Part shown: one piece after another, positions 1-7,877 of the stretch
Position numbering within the stretch: position 1 is the first letter of the stretch
How the letters are laid out: every line of letters begins with the position of its first letter
Virus record (IMG/VR): IMGVR_UViG_3300049460_000204
Coordinates: 1-22,389 of that record
Length of the DNA: 22,389 bases
Source of the DNA: a virus
Strand: one strand, 5' to 3'
Notes under the pieces: generated by a model
Seen by the model: only the letters and a program-made list of their open reading frames with translations
Told to the model about the DNA's origin: nothing
Databases searched by the model: none
Program-made: the position numbers and the translations under genes

Positions 1-575
1 GTCATGCCTGCGGCATAGAACGGCGGCAAAGGGATACCGTGATCGGCAATGCACTTTTCGACATCTGCCGTTGTCCAATGGGCTATCGGGAATAGCAGTT
101 GGATGCCTTCGATTACCGATCCATTCACGACGTGGCTTTTGGTGCTATCTTCGTCTCGCTGCCCGCGCATCAGCAACGTGATGCCGTCTGCTTTCATGCG
201 CTCGTGCATGGGAACCATAATCGAGTGGAAGCAGCAGTTGTGGCGGTCGATCAATGGCACATAGCCGTCGATGTCATCGCGGGCAAACTGGAAGCCTGTA
301 CCCGGCTGCATGACATCGCTAGGCCAGCCCATCCGCTCGTGAACCTCGTTGACACGTCCCATAATTTCAACGAAGCGCGGCACCACATTTTTCACCGCGT
401 CGATGAGCGCTCTTGTTTCTGGATACGCGTCACCGCTGTTCGTGTAGTAGACCGTGATGCGATCCCAATACGGGCGCAAGGCAAGCAGCAAAGCAAGACT
501 GTCACGGCCACCACTGAACTGAACAGCAATGCGCTTATGCGCATCGATCACGGAGTTGAAATCCACGTTAGCCAT
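1..575 (-). CDS. PP-loop / PAPS-reductase-family protein (3' end beyond left edge)
   Basis: An open frame runs from ATG at 575 off the left edge (191 codons seen) and begins MANVDFNSVIDAHKRIAVQF. Residues 21-26 are SGGRDS, the ATP-pyrophosphatase PP-loop (usually SGGKDS). Further family marks are TNSGDAYPET near 45-54, a Cys-Cys pair in RHNCCFHS near 111-118, RGQRDEDSTKSH near 137-148 (compare the GxRxxES region of CysH-type enzymes) and the closing pattern FPIAHWTTADVEKCI. Family members activate substrates with ATP, as in 3'-phosphoadenylylsulfate reduction, tRNA thiolation or DNA phosphorothioation. Phage copies are common, but their substrate is generally unknown. Its ATG overlaps the stop of the preceding 511-residue gene (TAATG), so it is probably translationally coupled and expressed late. 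The family call is firm; the reaction is not. Confidence 0.85.
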   Translation of the reverse strand, partial: MANVDFNSVIDAHKRIAVQFSGGRDSLALLLALRPYWDRITVYYTNSGDAYPETRALIDAVKNVVPRFVEIMGRVNEVHERMGWPSDVMQPGTGFQFARDDIDGYVPLIDRHNCCFHSIMVPMHERMKADGITLLMRGQRDEDSTKSHVVNGSVIEGIQLLFPIAHWTTADVEKCIADHGIPLPPFYAAGM

Positions 576-2110
576 TAGAACGCAATAGCCGCTGCTGCCG
601 CGAGCGAACCGACTGTGCCCATTGTCGAACTCGCGTTCGCACTGTTTTGTGCCGCGACACCAGAGTTGTACTGACCTGTAGCGCTGGCCGCACCTGAGAG
701 GTCCGCACCCGGCGTGTAACCCGCTGCGGTAAAGCTAGGCATTGATGGGCTGTTGACTTGCTGACCTGTCAGAACCGCGTTCATGCTGTTCAGCGGCTGC
801 AAGTAATTCTGGTACTGATTCTGATACGCGGTCATGTACTGCTGCATCGCCTGCGCATACGACTGCTGTTGAGCCGCATTGCTGTTCTGTATTGCTTGCT
901 GGTTCGTGCCGTACGTACCGAGTGCCTGACTGTAAGCTTGGCCGGCTGCCGTGTTGTACGCGGCTTGATTTTGCAAGGCCGCTGAATTCTGCGCCAAGCC
1001 ATTGCTCAAGCCCTGCGTTGCGGCTGCATTGTTGGCGTTGAATCCAGACAGGTCTTGGCCGTACTGTTGAGCCGCTGCCGAGTTATTCAATGTAGCATTG
1101 CCCATGTTCTGGCTGTACTGCTGACCTGCTGCCGTATTGGCCGCACCGAAGCTGCTAAGGCCTTGCGAGTAGGCTTGATTTTGGGCTGCATTACCTGCCT
1201 GATAGCCCGCCAGCGCCGACGCGTAATTGGTGTTGGCAAGTTGGTTGCCGGTGAGGACAGCTTGATTTGCCAACTGGTCTTGTTGCTGGCCTTGGACGCG
1301 CAACGTGTTCTGCATCGCGTTGTTATAGGCTTCGGTGCCGGGAGTCAAACCCTGCATGCGCAGTTTGGAATCCAGATTGCTCTGGTCTTGCTGCCATCCA
1401 TCGGTAAGCAAGCTAGTCGATGCCTTGTAGGCTGCTTGGGTTCCTGCATCTGCCGTGGATTGATCGAACTTCGGCGCGTTCAAATTGACGCTGCCCGCTG
1501 CCGACGTGTACGCGTTCGGATCGGTTTGCACTGGCGCACTGGATACCGAGCTTTGCAAAGGCTTGGCGCTAGACGTGAAGTTCTGGTTCAGCCCCTTGTA
1601 CGCGCTGGTATAGCTCGACGGATCGTATTGCGTTTGATTGACAGCGCCGACTCCAGATGCCGAAGGATTGAAGCCTTGAAAATTGGTGCTGATACCCGGC
1701 ACGCCATTCAAGTACGAAGACATGTCAGGCGGTTTAAATCCGTTCGCCATCTGGCTTGCGACTTGGCCTTGCAAGGTCGTTGCCAATGACGACTGGTTCT
1801 GCTGGATGTGCTGCTGGTCGTTGAGCGCTGCTTGCTCCGCTGGCGTCAGCGTCGTGGTGTTTGTCCACTTCGTATACGTGTTGGCATCCGGTCTGGTCTT
1901 CGGGTCAGAACCCGACGCCTGCCAGTTCGCGAGCGCCGTATTGTAGGCGGCATTATCTGAAGTTGATGCCCAGGTAGACGAACCCCACGGAGTAATTTGA
2001 TCGGGCCGGTTCGCGTATGTTTGCGCATTTAGATTTTGTGCGTTGCCTGCGGCAGTCGCTTGCGCTGCACCGGTGTAGTCTGGTGCTGGTGCTGATGATC
2101 CTTTGGACAT
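575..2110 (-). CDS. Ala/Gln/Asn-rich virion protein, probable ejection or internal protein
   Basis: This 511-residue protein has a strongly biased composition. The N-terminal APDYTGAAQATAAGNAQNLN, then PDQITPWGSSTW near 36-47, TLTPAEQAALNDQQ near 87-100 and LRMQGLTPGTEAYNNAM near 250-266 form a layout I recognise from large podovirus proteins annotated as internal virion, DNA-transfer or tail-fibre-domain proteins. Residues about 303-430 are degenerate repeats of roughly 20-26 residues built on N-AA-Q-x-Y-x-Q-x-L, probably helical. The C-terminus is a small hydrophobic Gly/Ala run (TVGSLAAAAAIAF). An ejection or internal role is inferred from composition and from its place after the tail nozzle gene. 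The ATG at 2110 has GAGGAC about 7 bases upstream. Residues about 404-426 recur in the 166-residue protein at 18612-19112. Confidence 0.8.
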   Translation of the reverse strand: MSKGSSAPAPDYTGAAQATAAGNAQNLNAQTYANRPDQITPWGSSTWASTSDNAAYNTALANWQASGSDPKTRPDANTYTKWTNTTTLTPAEQAALNDQQHIQQNQSSLATTLQGQVASQMANGFKPPDMSSYLNGVPGISTNFQGFNPSASGVGAVNQTQYDPSSYTSAYKGLNQNFTSSAKPLQSSVSSAPVQTDPNAYTSAAGSVNLNAPKFDQSTADAGTQAAYKASTSLLTDGWQQDQSNLDSKLRMQGLTPGTEAYNNAMQNTLRVQGQQQDQLANQAVLTGNQLANTNYASALAGYQAGNAAQNQAYSQGLSSFGAANTAAGQQYSQNMGNATLNNSAAAQQYGQDLSGFNANNAAATQGLSNGLAQNSAALQNQAAYNTAAGQAYSQALGTYGTNQQAIQNSNAAQQQSYAQAMQQYMTAYQNQYQNYLQPLNSMNAVLTGQQVNSPSMPSFTAAGYTPGADLSGAASATGQYNSGVAAQNSANASSTMGTVGSLAAAAAIAF

Positions 2111-2189
2111 CTGTGCGTCCTCATTAATTGGTGTTCAGTTGCTATTTAGCGAGTGATGACACTCCTTTCTGTCGTTGCCGACAAATGAA

Positions 2190-2429
2190 TTAACGCTGCT
2201 GGTTCGGATTGAAAACCGTACCGCCCTGTATCGTTTGCGTTTGCATTCCCGGTGAGATTTGCTGCTGCGATCCCGCAGGTACAGCCGATCCGCCTTTACC
2301 CAATTGCGACATGAGCATCGTTATCGCCTTCAGTTGGTTGTCGCTCAATGACGACGCATTTGGTGCGCCCGTTGCTGGTGCCGCTGGTGCTGCCGGTGCT
2401 ACTGGTGGTGGTGATGTGCCTTGACCCAT
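2190..2429 (-). CDS. small Pro/Ala/Gln-rich protein in the tail operon
   Basis: This encodes 79 residues, starting MGQGTSPPPVAPAAPAAPAT, followed by NASSLSDNQLKAITMLMSQLGKGG and a Gln-rich tail. The low-complexity Pro/Ala N-terminus and single short amphipathic helix suggest a mostly disordered virion-associated or adaptor peptide. I do not recognise a family. The ATG at 2429 lies one base after the acetyltransferase stop (TGA-A-ATG), and AGGA sits 8 bases upstream inside that gene's end, so the two are coupled. Position and frame preservation make it credible; function is unknown. Confidence 0.7.
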   Translation of the reverse strand: MGQGTSPPPVAPAAPAAPATGAPNASSLSDNQLKAITMLMSQLGKGGSAVPAGSQQQISPGMQTQTIQGGTVFNPNQQR

Positions 2430-2430
2430 T

Positions 2431-2919
2431 TCATTTTTCCTGATGTTTTGAAGGCTTTGACCATGGGCCTGCCAACCATTGTTTTCGCGTCAATCCGTAG
2501 ATCAACGCATCCTTGTCTTCGCCGAATGCATCTTCCAGACGCGCGGCAAAAACGTGACCTAATTTCTCGTGCATGGTGATTGCTGCCGTGTTATCCACCG
2601 ACACCGTAAAGTTGAAGCGGGTTTTGCCTGCGTGACGGAAAACGAAGTCGTAGACCGTGAACGCGAAGTCGCGAGTAAGCCATCGACGTGAGCCATTGCT
2701 TGCAATGTTCCCTTCGCAGGCAAAGGGACTCCATCGGTTGATGGCAACGACAGCTAGGATTTCGGGTGCTCGATCATCGTGCATGATCAAGTGCGCGATC
2801 GTCCTGCAATCGCTCGCATTAAAGTCGCCGACACAGCCAATGCGCTCCTGCATCCATTTCAGGAACAACGGCGCATGTCGCTGGTCGGTAATGATCACGT
2901 GCTTAGGCAAAGGGGCCAC
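2431..2919 (-). CDS. GNAT-family N-acetyltransferase, phage type
   Basis: This 162-residue protein has a GNAT-like layout. Residues about 75-90 (ACEGNIASNGSRRWLTRDFA) match the region following the acetyl-CoA beta-strand in phage GNATs. FNFTVSVDNTAAITMHEKLGHV near 103-124 is the classic end of the fold (V-x-x-x-N-x-x-A-x-x-x-x-E-K-x-G), followed by a strand ending DALIYGLTRKQW. Family members move an acetyl group from acetyl-CoA to an amine; copies among podovirus tail genes are common but their targets are unknown. The first codon is probably GTG at 2919, overlapping the nozzle gene's end by 17 bases with no clear Shine-Dalgarno; GTG at 2898 is an alternative. It shares an operon with the PP-loop gene two genes downstream. 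Confidence 0.82.
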   Translation of the reverse strand: MAPLPKHVIITDQRHAPLFLKWMQERIGCVGDFNASDCRTIAHLIMHDDRAPEILAVVAINRWSPFACEGNIASNGSRRWLTRDFAFTVYDFVFRHAGKTRFNFTVSVDNTAAITMHEKLGHVFAARLEDAFGEDKDALIYGLTRKQWLAGPWSKPSKHQEK

Positions 2920-4552
2920 CCGGCGCGACTAACAAATCGGTCGCGCTCCAAAGAGTGTCGGCGGTCGCACTGACGGATACCGTGACCGCCACATACGTGC
3001 CGGGGAACGAAGACACGCCCGTCCAACGATTCACAGTAGTGAGGTTGCCTACCCATGTGGTGTTTGGGTCATCCCATCTAGCGGTATCCCAGACTGCACC
3101 TGTCGCAGGATTGACAGTCGCGCTGCCAATGATCGGAGTCAGATCAAAGTCCGTGTTGACGCCCACATAGACGTTCGGACTTGAGCTGCCAGTAACCAGA
3201 AACGGCTTTACCTGCTTGACGTGCTTGACGACGCCACTGCCGAAGGCTGCATCCATGGAGCTGAACGCGGTCATGGCCGTGGCGATGATGTTGTTGCCCC
3301 CTGCCCCATTGATGTCGGCTCCGTCCTGATAACCGATGAACGCGAGTGCTACGAAGCCAGTACCACCGAAGTAGAACGCGTCGTTGAATAGGCCGTAGCA
3401 CTGTGCAGGCCAGCCGGTGAATTGAGTCCAGCCCTGAGTGATGGTGTTGAAGCAGAACTGGAAGTTGTTCGATTGAAGGCTCTGCGGAATGTTCAGCAGC
3501 ATGATGTTCGCACCTGGGTACACCGATGCTTCAAAGCCCGGAGTATTGGAAAGCGAAGCAACCAGATTGCTGATGGTCGGTGAAATTTTGTACGTGAGCG
3601 CCGATGCGCTTTCGACGCGTGCGCTTTGCAGGTATTTGCTCATCGGGTTCAGACCATCTTGAGTCAAGATGAGCAAGTCGCCTTCATACTGCGTGGTACA
3701 ACGGCGGCCAACTGGCGAGCCAATTTTGTATTGGCCGATCATCGACCATGCCGTTGCATCGCTTGGGTTCGTGCCTTGGAATACAACGACATCACCCTTG
3801 TCGGAGACGCCGACAAGCATCGCCTGCGTGCCACTCGATCCGCCGCTATCCATCGTCCACGTCGCAAGCTTTTGCAACTTGCCGCCATTCGGGAAGAACG
3901 GGCCGAAATCCAACGGATGCAACGCCCCGCCGACTTGGCCTATGTCGCAGTAGTAGCCGACAGTTGTATTGTTCGCGACAAACCACAGACGCTGCTGGTG
4001 CAGCACGACATCTACGAAATTGCTGATGCTGACTGGATTAGAATTGGCGTCAGCTGCCGCAAACTGGCCGACGCCCGCAGGGCTGGCAACCTGAGTGCAT
4101 GTCTTCCAAACGGAGCCGTCATACAGGCGCGGTGCGTCGGCGCCATTAACTGCTATTAGAATGCTTGACGAGGCCTGCGTGTACGTCTGCACGACGCTTT
4201 GCCAGTAGTTGTTCGTGGCGCTTAGTCCAGACACCATAGGCGCGCCCACGACGCCGCCGCTGGTCACGTCGTAGATTCCGCTACCTGAGCAAGCAAACAA
4301 CCTGCTGGCCCCGTTGAAACGTCCGTGATACGCGAGCAGACTAGTGACCGTTCCCGGTAAACCAGTCGCCCATTTACGATAGCCAGGTCGTACAGCCAAG
4401 CCCTGATTCGTAGCGACGAAATTCTGGATGCTGAGGCCGTAGCTGGGGTCCATCGACTGCAATGGGTCAAGCGTGTTGATGCCTCGGAACGGCGCGGGCA
4501 TCTGCACGTTTTGCGCGCTGCGCTGTTGCGGCGTGAATGACGTTTTTCCCAT
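2903..4552 (-). CDS. tail nozzle / tail tubular protein B-like structural protein
   Basis: I chose ATG at 4552 (MGKTSFTPQQRSAQNVQMPA), giving 549 residues. This ATG overlaps the stop of the tail adaptor gene as TAATG, and the 68 codons open upstream are out-of-frame coding of that gene. The protein is rich in Gly, Ser, Thr and aromatics with little charge, as expected for an all-beta propeller or nozzle. FRGINTLDPLQSMDPSYGLSIQNFVATNQGLAVRPGY near the N-terminus resembles the start of P22 gp10 / T7 gp12-like tail proteins ('ends up in N-F-x-P-x-x-G-x-x-x-R-x-G'). Its place directly after the adaptor protein fits the usual adaptor-nozzle gene order. The assignment rests on composition, the N-terminal motif and order, not on an alignment. 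Confidence 0.75.
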   Translation of the reverse strand: MGKTSFTPQQRSAQNVQMPAPFRGINTLDPLQSMDPSYGLSIQNFVATNQGLAVRPGYRKWATGLPGTVTSLLAYHGRFNGASRLFACSGSGIYDVTSGGVVGAPMVSGLSATNNYWQSVVQTYTQASSSILIAVNGADAPRLYDGSVWKTCTQVASPAGVGQFAAADANSNPVSISNFVDVVLHQQRLWFVANNTTVGYYCDIGQVGGALHPLDFGPFFPNGGKLQKLATWTMDSGGSSGTQAMLVGVSDKGDVVVFQGTNPSDATAWSMIGQYKIGSPVGRRCTTQYEGDLLILTQDGLNPMSKYLQSARVESASALTYKISPTISNLVASLSNTPGFEASVYPGANIMLLNIPQSLQSNNFQFCFNTITQGWTQFTGWPAQCYGLFNDAFYFGGTGFVALAFIGYQDGADINGAGGNNIIATAMTAFSSMDAAFGSGVVKHVKQVKPFLVTGSSSPNVYVGVNTDFDLTPIIGSATVNPATGAVWDTARWDDPNTTWVGNLTTVNRWTGVSSFPGTYVAVTVSVSATADTLWSATDLLVAPGGPFA

Positions 4553-5271
4553 TACACGCCACCAAAGCCAGTATCTGGAATGTTGGCAGTCGAGAGCAAC
4601 GGAATGCCACCAGTGCCACCGCAGATGTTTAAACGGCGTGGCGCGGTGTCGGTGCTTTTCGCGTATTCCAAAGCGCGGGCGTAATCGACCAATGCCGCCG
4701 TCGTATCCATGTTCACACTCGCGAGCCATTTCAACTTCGCGCCATAGGTCACGCAACGATGGTCAAGAACGACCTTGTCACTGTCCTGCTGGAATGCGCT
4801 TTGCGGAACACCTGCACTGCTGGTGCAATACGCATTGCTGATGTACTCGTAGACGAATGTGTAGGGCGTCGATCCGGGTACGGGATACAGGAACATCCTG
4901 TTGTTCATTATTCGATAACGAATGAATGGGCTGGATGCCAGTTGCGATACCTTGACCTGTTCCCACTCAGGTCCGGTCAATGGCCCCATCATCGGCCAGC
5001 GATTATTCTGGTCAAAGAACGTACTGCCGATGAAGCGCTCTTCGTCAGTTGGAAACGGGTAGTTATCAACTCCGAGAGTAGTGGTAAATGTGTAGCTCTT
5101 CTGTAAAACCTGCCAATCGAACTCGCGAAGCAAGTCATCGCAAGTGGCTTGGATCATGCCAAGCAGCTTCAAGATGTTGGTATCGGTAGACGACACAACA
5201 GTTGTCGGTGCGGGAAATCCAAGTTCAGTGGTGATCGTCTTCGCGATCTCTAAAAGGGTCTTCTGAACCAT
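4552..5271 (-). CDS. tail adaptor / tail tubular protein A-like (P22 gp4, T7 gp11 type)
   Basis: The product has 239 residues. It opens with a helical segment (TLLEIAKTITTELG), then NILKLLGMIQATCDDLLREFDWQVLQKSYTF near 32-62, DNYPFPTDEERFIGSTFFD near 70-88, and a strand-rich middle with RYRIMNNRMFLYPVPGSTPYTFVYEY. This pattern (helix, W-x-x-L, Y-x-L/F-P-x-D, a 'yri-x-x-n-x-l-x-l-x-P-x-P' strand, then a C-terminal helix with AxLxWLAS) is characteristic of podovirus head-to-tail adaptor proteins that sit on the portal ring and bind the nozzle. Length is typical for the class. The ATG at 5271 follows a short gap after the 234-residue gene, with a CTAAATA motif 27 bases upstream. Confidence 0.78.
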   Translation of the reverse strand: MVQKTLLEIAKTITTELGFPAPTTVVSSTDTNILKLLGMIQATCDDLLREFDWQVLQKSYTFTTTLGVDNYPFPTDEERFIGSTFFDQNNRWPMMGPLTGPEWEQVKVSQLASSPFIRYRIMNNRMFLYPVPGSTPYTFVYEYISNAYCTSSAGVPQSAFQQDSDKVVLDHRCVTYGAKLKWLASVNMDTTAALVDYARALEYAKSTDTAPRRLNICGGTGGIPLLSTANIPDTGFGGV

Positions 5272-5300
5272 GTCGTTGTGTCGCCTCGTTAAATCCTTAT

Positions 5301-6005
5301 TTAGTTGATGCCGTCTTCATTTGGTTTTGCCTTCTTGGACTCTTTCGGGAGCGCTTGCGCCAACATGGCAGCGAAGCGATCTTCCATCGCCTTGAGTTCG
5401 GCCTTGTGGCGTGCTTCCTGTTCTTCCATCTGGGCGCGCACTACAGCGGTAGAATTCTTGTCTTTCGCATCTTCCAAAAACTGCTTGGCCTTGTGCTTCC
5501 AGGCGTAGAAGCCGCGCAACACGCCGCTTGAACTGTCCGAGAGGTCGGCAAGCTGTTCAACCGTACGAATGCCGTGATGCTTCAACTCAGCGATTTGCGC
5601 CGGCTGCATAGCTGGCCACAAGTCCAATGGAGTCCCCATCACGACCGCGCTTTGCCCTTGCTTAAACTGCGCGTACTCCAAAGGAAAACGCCATTCGTAG
5701 AAGTCGGTCACTGGCGCATGCACGATCAGATCGCGATTGCCCGGTATCGTGATCGTGATGAAATCCATGTCGATGTACTTGGGCACGCCGCCAGCAAAAT
5801 ACGTCTCGCGCTTGGAAAACACCGATTCGACGGTGAATTTCACGTTCAGCCCCGTGTCGTCGCCGTAGTCTGTGTGCTTCATCAGTCGGCCAGTTCGTGG
5901 ATCACGAACGCCGCGTGTTTCTTCTTCTGCGAATCGGTTGATGCCACCCTGATTGGCGATGGCTACATCAAGGTTGATCTGGTCTTGGGTATTGTCTGTA
6001 CTCAT
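5301..6005 (-). CDS. conserved virion-type protein with C-terminal coiled coil, function unknown
   Basis: The product has 234 residues. The middle (VPKYIDMDFITITIPGNRDLIVHAPVTDFYEWRFPLEYAQFKQG, about 93-136) is followed by GTPLDLWPAMQPAQIAELKHHGIRTVEQLADLSD (about 143-176), which looks like a helix-hairpin-helix-type motif ('L-x-x-x-G-I-x-T-V-E-Q-L-A-x-L'). A long charged helix follows (about 185-222, rich in Lys/Glu/Ala) and probably forms a coiled coil. The gene lies between capsid and tail adaptor, so a head-completion or minor structural role is plausible, but I recognise no defined function. AGGAG lies 8 bases before ATG at 6005. The unit is separated from the capsid gene by a terminator and a reverse-strand gene, so it probably has its own promoter or relies on read-through. 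Confidence 0.7.
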   Translation of the reverse strand: MSTDNTQDQINLDVAIANQGGINRFAEEETRGVRDPRTGRLMKHTDYGDDTGLNVKFTVESVFSKRETYFAGGVPKYIDMDFITITIPGNRDLIVHAPVTDFYEWRFPLEYAQFKQGQSAVVMGTPLDLWPAMQPAQIAELKHHGIRTVEQLADLSDSSSGVLRGFYAWKHKAKQFLEDAKDKNSTAVVRAQMEEQEARHKAELKAMEDRFAAMLAQALPKESKKAKPNEDGIN

Positions 6006-6088
6006 TGGAATCTCCTGCCATGATGGAGCGAGTAACGCTTGTTATCGCGGCTCTCCGATCTGGTGGCAAACAGCAGTGGCGTCATTGC

Positions 6089-6109
6089 CCTGCTGTGGTA
6101 TTTAGCAGG
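6089..6109. repeat. short inverted repeat enclosing a CTAAATA motif
   Basis: Arms CCTGCT (6089-6094) and AGCAGG (6104-6109) flank a 9-base loop. Read on the minus strand, the copy of CTAAATA (6105-6099) spans the arm and loop. It lies between the 234-residue late gene and the divergent moron, 94 bases before the late gene's start. It could be a regulatory hairpin in the leader of that gene; the arms are short. Confidence 0.35.
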
Positions 6110-6244
6110 AGGATGCCCATGACTGGGATGACAACTACACCTGGATGAGTTAGAGTCGAGTGATTGCCGCTTTCGGCCAGAAGCGGACTCTTAGCCTGCG
6201 GCCTGACGTCGAGTTGGTTTATTAATTTTTTAGGCACCACTGCT

Positions 6245-6691
6245 ATGCGAAAACTTTTCCCGACCTTACTTTTCATTGGAGTTATTCCTATGGCCACGGC
6301 AGCACCTGATTTCACCACGCCCGAAGGAGCTGTTAAAGCATTGGAAGCAGCTTACGCAAATAAGAGCATTGAGGATGCTGTAGCTGCCAAGAACTTCAAT
6401 GCAGAGGCAAGGTACATGCTGTTGCGTATACAACCGGAGCTTGCGCGTGATGCAGAGGTTTTGAAGCAAATGGCCGAGGTGCTAGAGCTTTCGTTCCGCA
6501 AGCAAATCGACAAAGAAGGGTTTCCTGATTTCACGTCGTTCAAATGTTCATTGAGTAGGCCGGAGCAAGTTTCCGAGACTCTGGTGAAGGTGACTGAAAC
6601 TTGCCGTTCCCCGGAGGGAATAACGTCGCTTCAGGACCTACATGTCAGTAAGGACGCTAACGGTTGGCGCGTAGTAGTTGTCGCTCTTTAG
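6245..6691 (+). CDS. secreted moron-like protein, unknown function
   Basis: Translation from ATG at 6245 gives 148 residues starting MRKLFPTLLFIGVIPMATAA. This is a signal peptide: two basic residues, a hydrophobic core and a likely signal peptidase I site after ATA or TAA near residue 20. The mature part begins PDFTTPEGAVKALEAAYANKSIEDAVAAKNF; this 'PEGAVKAL..A...KD' opening resembles small NTF2-like periplasmic proteins of Proteobacteria, but I cannot assign a family. Two cysteines (KCSL and ETCRS) could pair in the periplasm. It is the only plus-strand gene inside the leftward structural operon and sits between two late-gene units, the hallmark of a moron expressed from the prophage. An in-frame TTG at 6164 would extend it but would place the signal peptide internally. 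No strong Shine-Dalgarno is visible. Confidence 0.72.
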   Translation: MRKLFPTLLFIGVIPMATAAPDFTTPEGAVKALEAAYANKSIEDAVAAKNFNAEARYMLLRIQPELARDAEVLKQMAEVLELSFRKQIDKEGFPDFTSFKCSLSRPEQVSETLVKVTETCRSPEGITSLQDLHVSKDANGWRVVVVAL

Positions 6692-6817
6692 CCATGTACT
6701 GTAGCTGCGGTTCACGCGGCAGCGAAGCAGTATTCAAACACAGCCCTGGAGGTCTGCTTAGGGCGGAAGCCGACGGTGGCACCGGCCACAAACAGCAATT
6801 CCTATGAAGTGATAAAA

Positions 6818-6841
6818 AAGGCTCCTCGTTGAAGGAGCCTT
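6818..6841 (-). terminator. rho-independent terminator after the major capsid gene
   Basis: A perfect 9-base stem, AAGGCTCCT (6818-6826) and AGGAGCCTT (6833-6841), has a 6-base loop. Read leftwards it runs into TTTTTT, the normal layout for a terminator 20 bases after the capsid stop. Read rightwards the trailing sequence TCTTGTT is less T-rich, so any action on the moron would be weaker. It probably lowers expression of the downstream tail genes relative to capsid. Confidence 0.85.
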
Positions 6842-6860
6842 CTTGTTAGTTCAAAACAGA

Positions 6861-7832
6861 TTACGTATTGCTGTAGATACCTGAAAACTGCGGACCACTC
6901 ATGGTCAAGTTACCTGCCCATACCAAGGTCTTGACAGTGCTATCCTGATTGACTGCATTTTTGTCGTCCAAAGCGATCATGTTGCGATCCTTGTGGGTGC
7001 GCCATTTCATGTAGTCGGTATTCAAGAAGTAAGCAGACTGCGCGCCAATACCAGCAGCATTCGTGTCGAAAACGACCGGGATGTTCTGGAACTGGGTAGT
7101 CACGAAACCGGCGTCAGCCATGCTCGAATCAGAAACACGCTGCATGACTTGCAGACCTGATTGGAACAGGGAGTACACGGTTGGCGATGCCAAGATGATT
7201 TTCGGACGATCCGTGCCACGTGTCATGCTCAGAACGAAAGTGTTCCACTGATTGATCAACGCAGTGCCGGTAGTCGCTGCTGCGCCACCATCTACCGAAG
7301 CTTGATACTTCTGATTGCGCCAGAAGGTTGACGTAACGCGACTGATGCCGCCGTAGGTGCCAAGGGTATTCGCCAGCGGGATAGCAGCAGCCAGGCCGGT
7401 GATGTTCTTGCCGCTGTTGCCCGTACCATCCAGATAGAAGTGTTGGTTCAGCCGATTTTGCATCGTTGCTTCAGCGACCTTGACGCGCGCCTCTACGAGG
7501 TCGATCAATGCCTCTTTGCCGCTGTTGATCAATGTTTCACGACCTGAGAAGGTCACTGGCACCGCGTACTGCGCGAAACCGTATTGGGCTGCTGAGATTA
7601 CGTCAGCGGCGCCTGTTGGCAGTGTGTCATAACCACTATACGAACCACCGTTGCCGTTTTCTGCGAACGACAGGTTTTCGTTGATGTAAGTACCACCATC
7701 AAAGGTAGCGAAGCCACCACTTTTCTTCATTGCCAGAAGTGCGGCGTTATGTTGTGTGACGTTATCGGCGATGTCCTTCGAACGGTATTCGATGGTGGTT
7801 GCCGCGAGGTCACTAAGATTTGGAAATGCCAT
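6861..7832 (-). CDS. major capsid protein
   Basis: The product has 323 residues and is the shell-forming subunit, presumably with an HK97-type fold. It starts MAFPNLSDLAATTIEYRSKD, the usual 'x-x-N-L-x-D-L-x-A-T-T-x-x-x-R' opening of this podovirus capsid group. It continues with FATFDGGTYINENLSF near 45-60, FSGRETLINSGKEALIDLVEARVKVAEATMQNRLNQHFYLDGTG near 95-138 (a long spine-helix-like segment) and PKIILASPTVYSLFQSGLQVMQR near 203-225. Length and position straight after scaffold are typical. AAGGAC precedes ATG at 7832. A strong terminator follows the gene. No decoration-protein gene is evident beside it unless the 75-residue neighbour plays that part. Confidence 0.9.
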   Translation of the reverse strand: MAFPNLSDLAATTIEYRSKDIADNVTQHNAALLAMKKSGGFATFDGGTYINENLSFAENGNGGSYSGYDTLPTGAADVISAAQYGFAQYAVPVTFSGRETLINSGKEALIDLVEARVKVAEATMQNRLNQHFYLDGTGNSGKNITGLAAAIPLANTLGTYGGISRVTSTFWRNQKYQASVDGGAAATTGTALINQWNTFVLSMTRGTDRPKIILASPTVYSLFQSGLQVMQRVSDSSMADAGFVTTQFQNIPVVFDTNAAGIGAQSAYFLNTDYMKWRTHKDRNMIALDDKNAVNQDSTVKTLVWAGNLTMSGPQFSGIYSNT

Positions 7833-7877
7833 TTTTATTGTCCTTAGTAGACGAAGCGACCGTTTCTAATCGAGTCT

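Noticed and set aside
99-578. Plus-strand open frame of 159 codons at the left edge
   Set aside because: It is antisense to the PP-loop gene, whose minus-strand frame has clear family motifs; it has no matching product.
1055-1789. Plus-strand open frame of 244 codons inside the ejection-type gene
   Set aside because: It mirrors Ala/Gln/Asn-rich repeats and yields an Arg/Leu/Cys-rich translation typical of a shadow frame.
3626-4159. Plus-strand open frame of 177 codons inside the tail nozzle gene
   Set aside because: Antisense to a well-supported structural gene and without recognisable content or ribosome-binding site.
4553-4756. Upstream 68-codon extension of the tail nozzle frame
   Set aside because: It is out-of-frame coding of the adaptor gene; TAATG coupling fixes the start at 4552.
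4473-5106. Two plus-strand open frames over the adaptor-nozzle junction
   Set aside because: Antisense shadows of the coupled TAATG junction genes, rich in Cys/Arg/His.
6160-6190. CCGCTT...AAGCGG hairpin before the moron, resembling dispersed intergenic repeats of Proteobacteria
   Set aside because: Only one copy is in the window and I could not establish repeat status; it may be coincidence or part of the moron leader.
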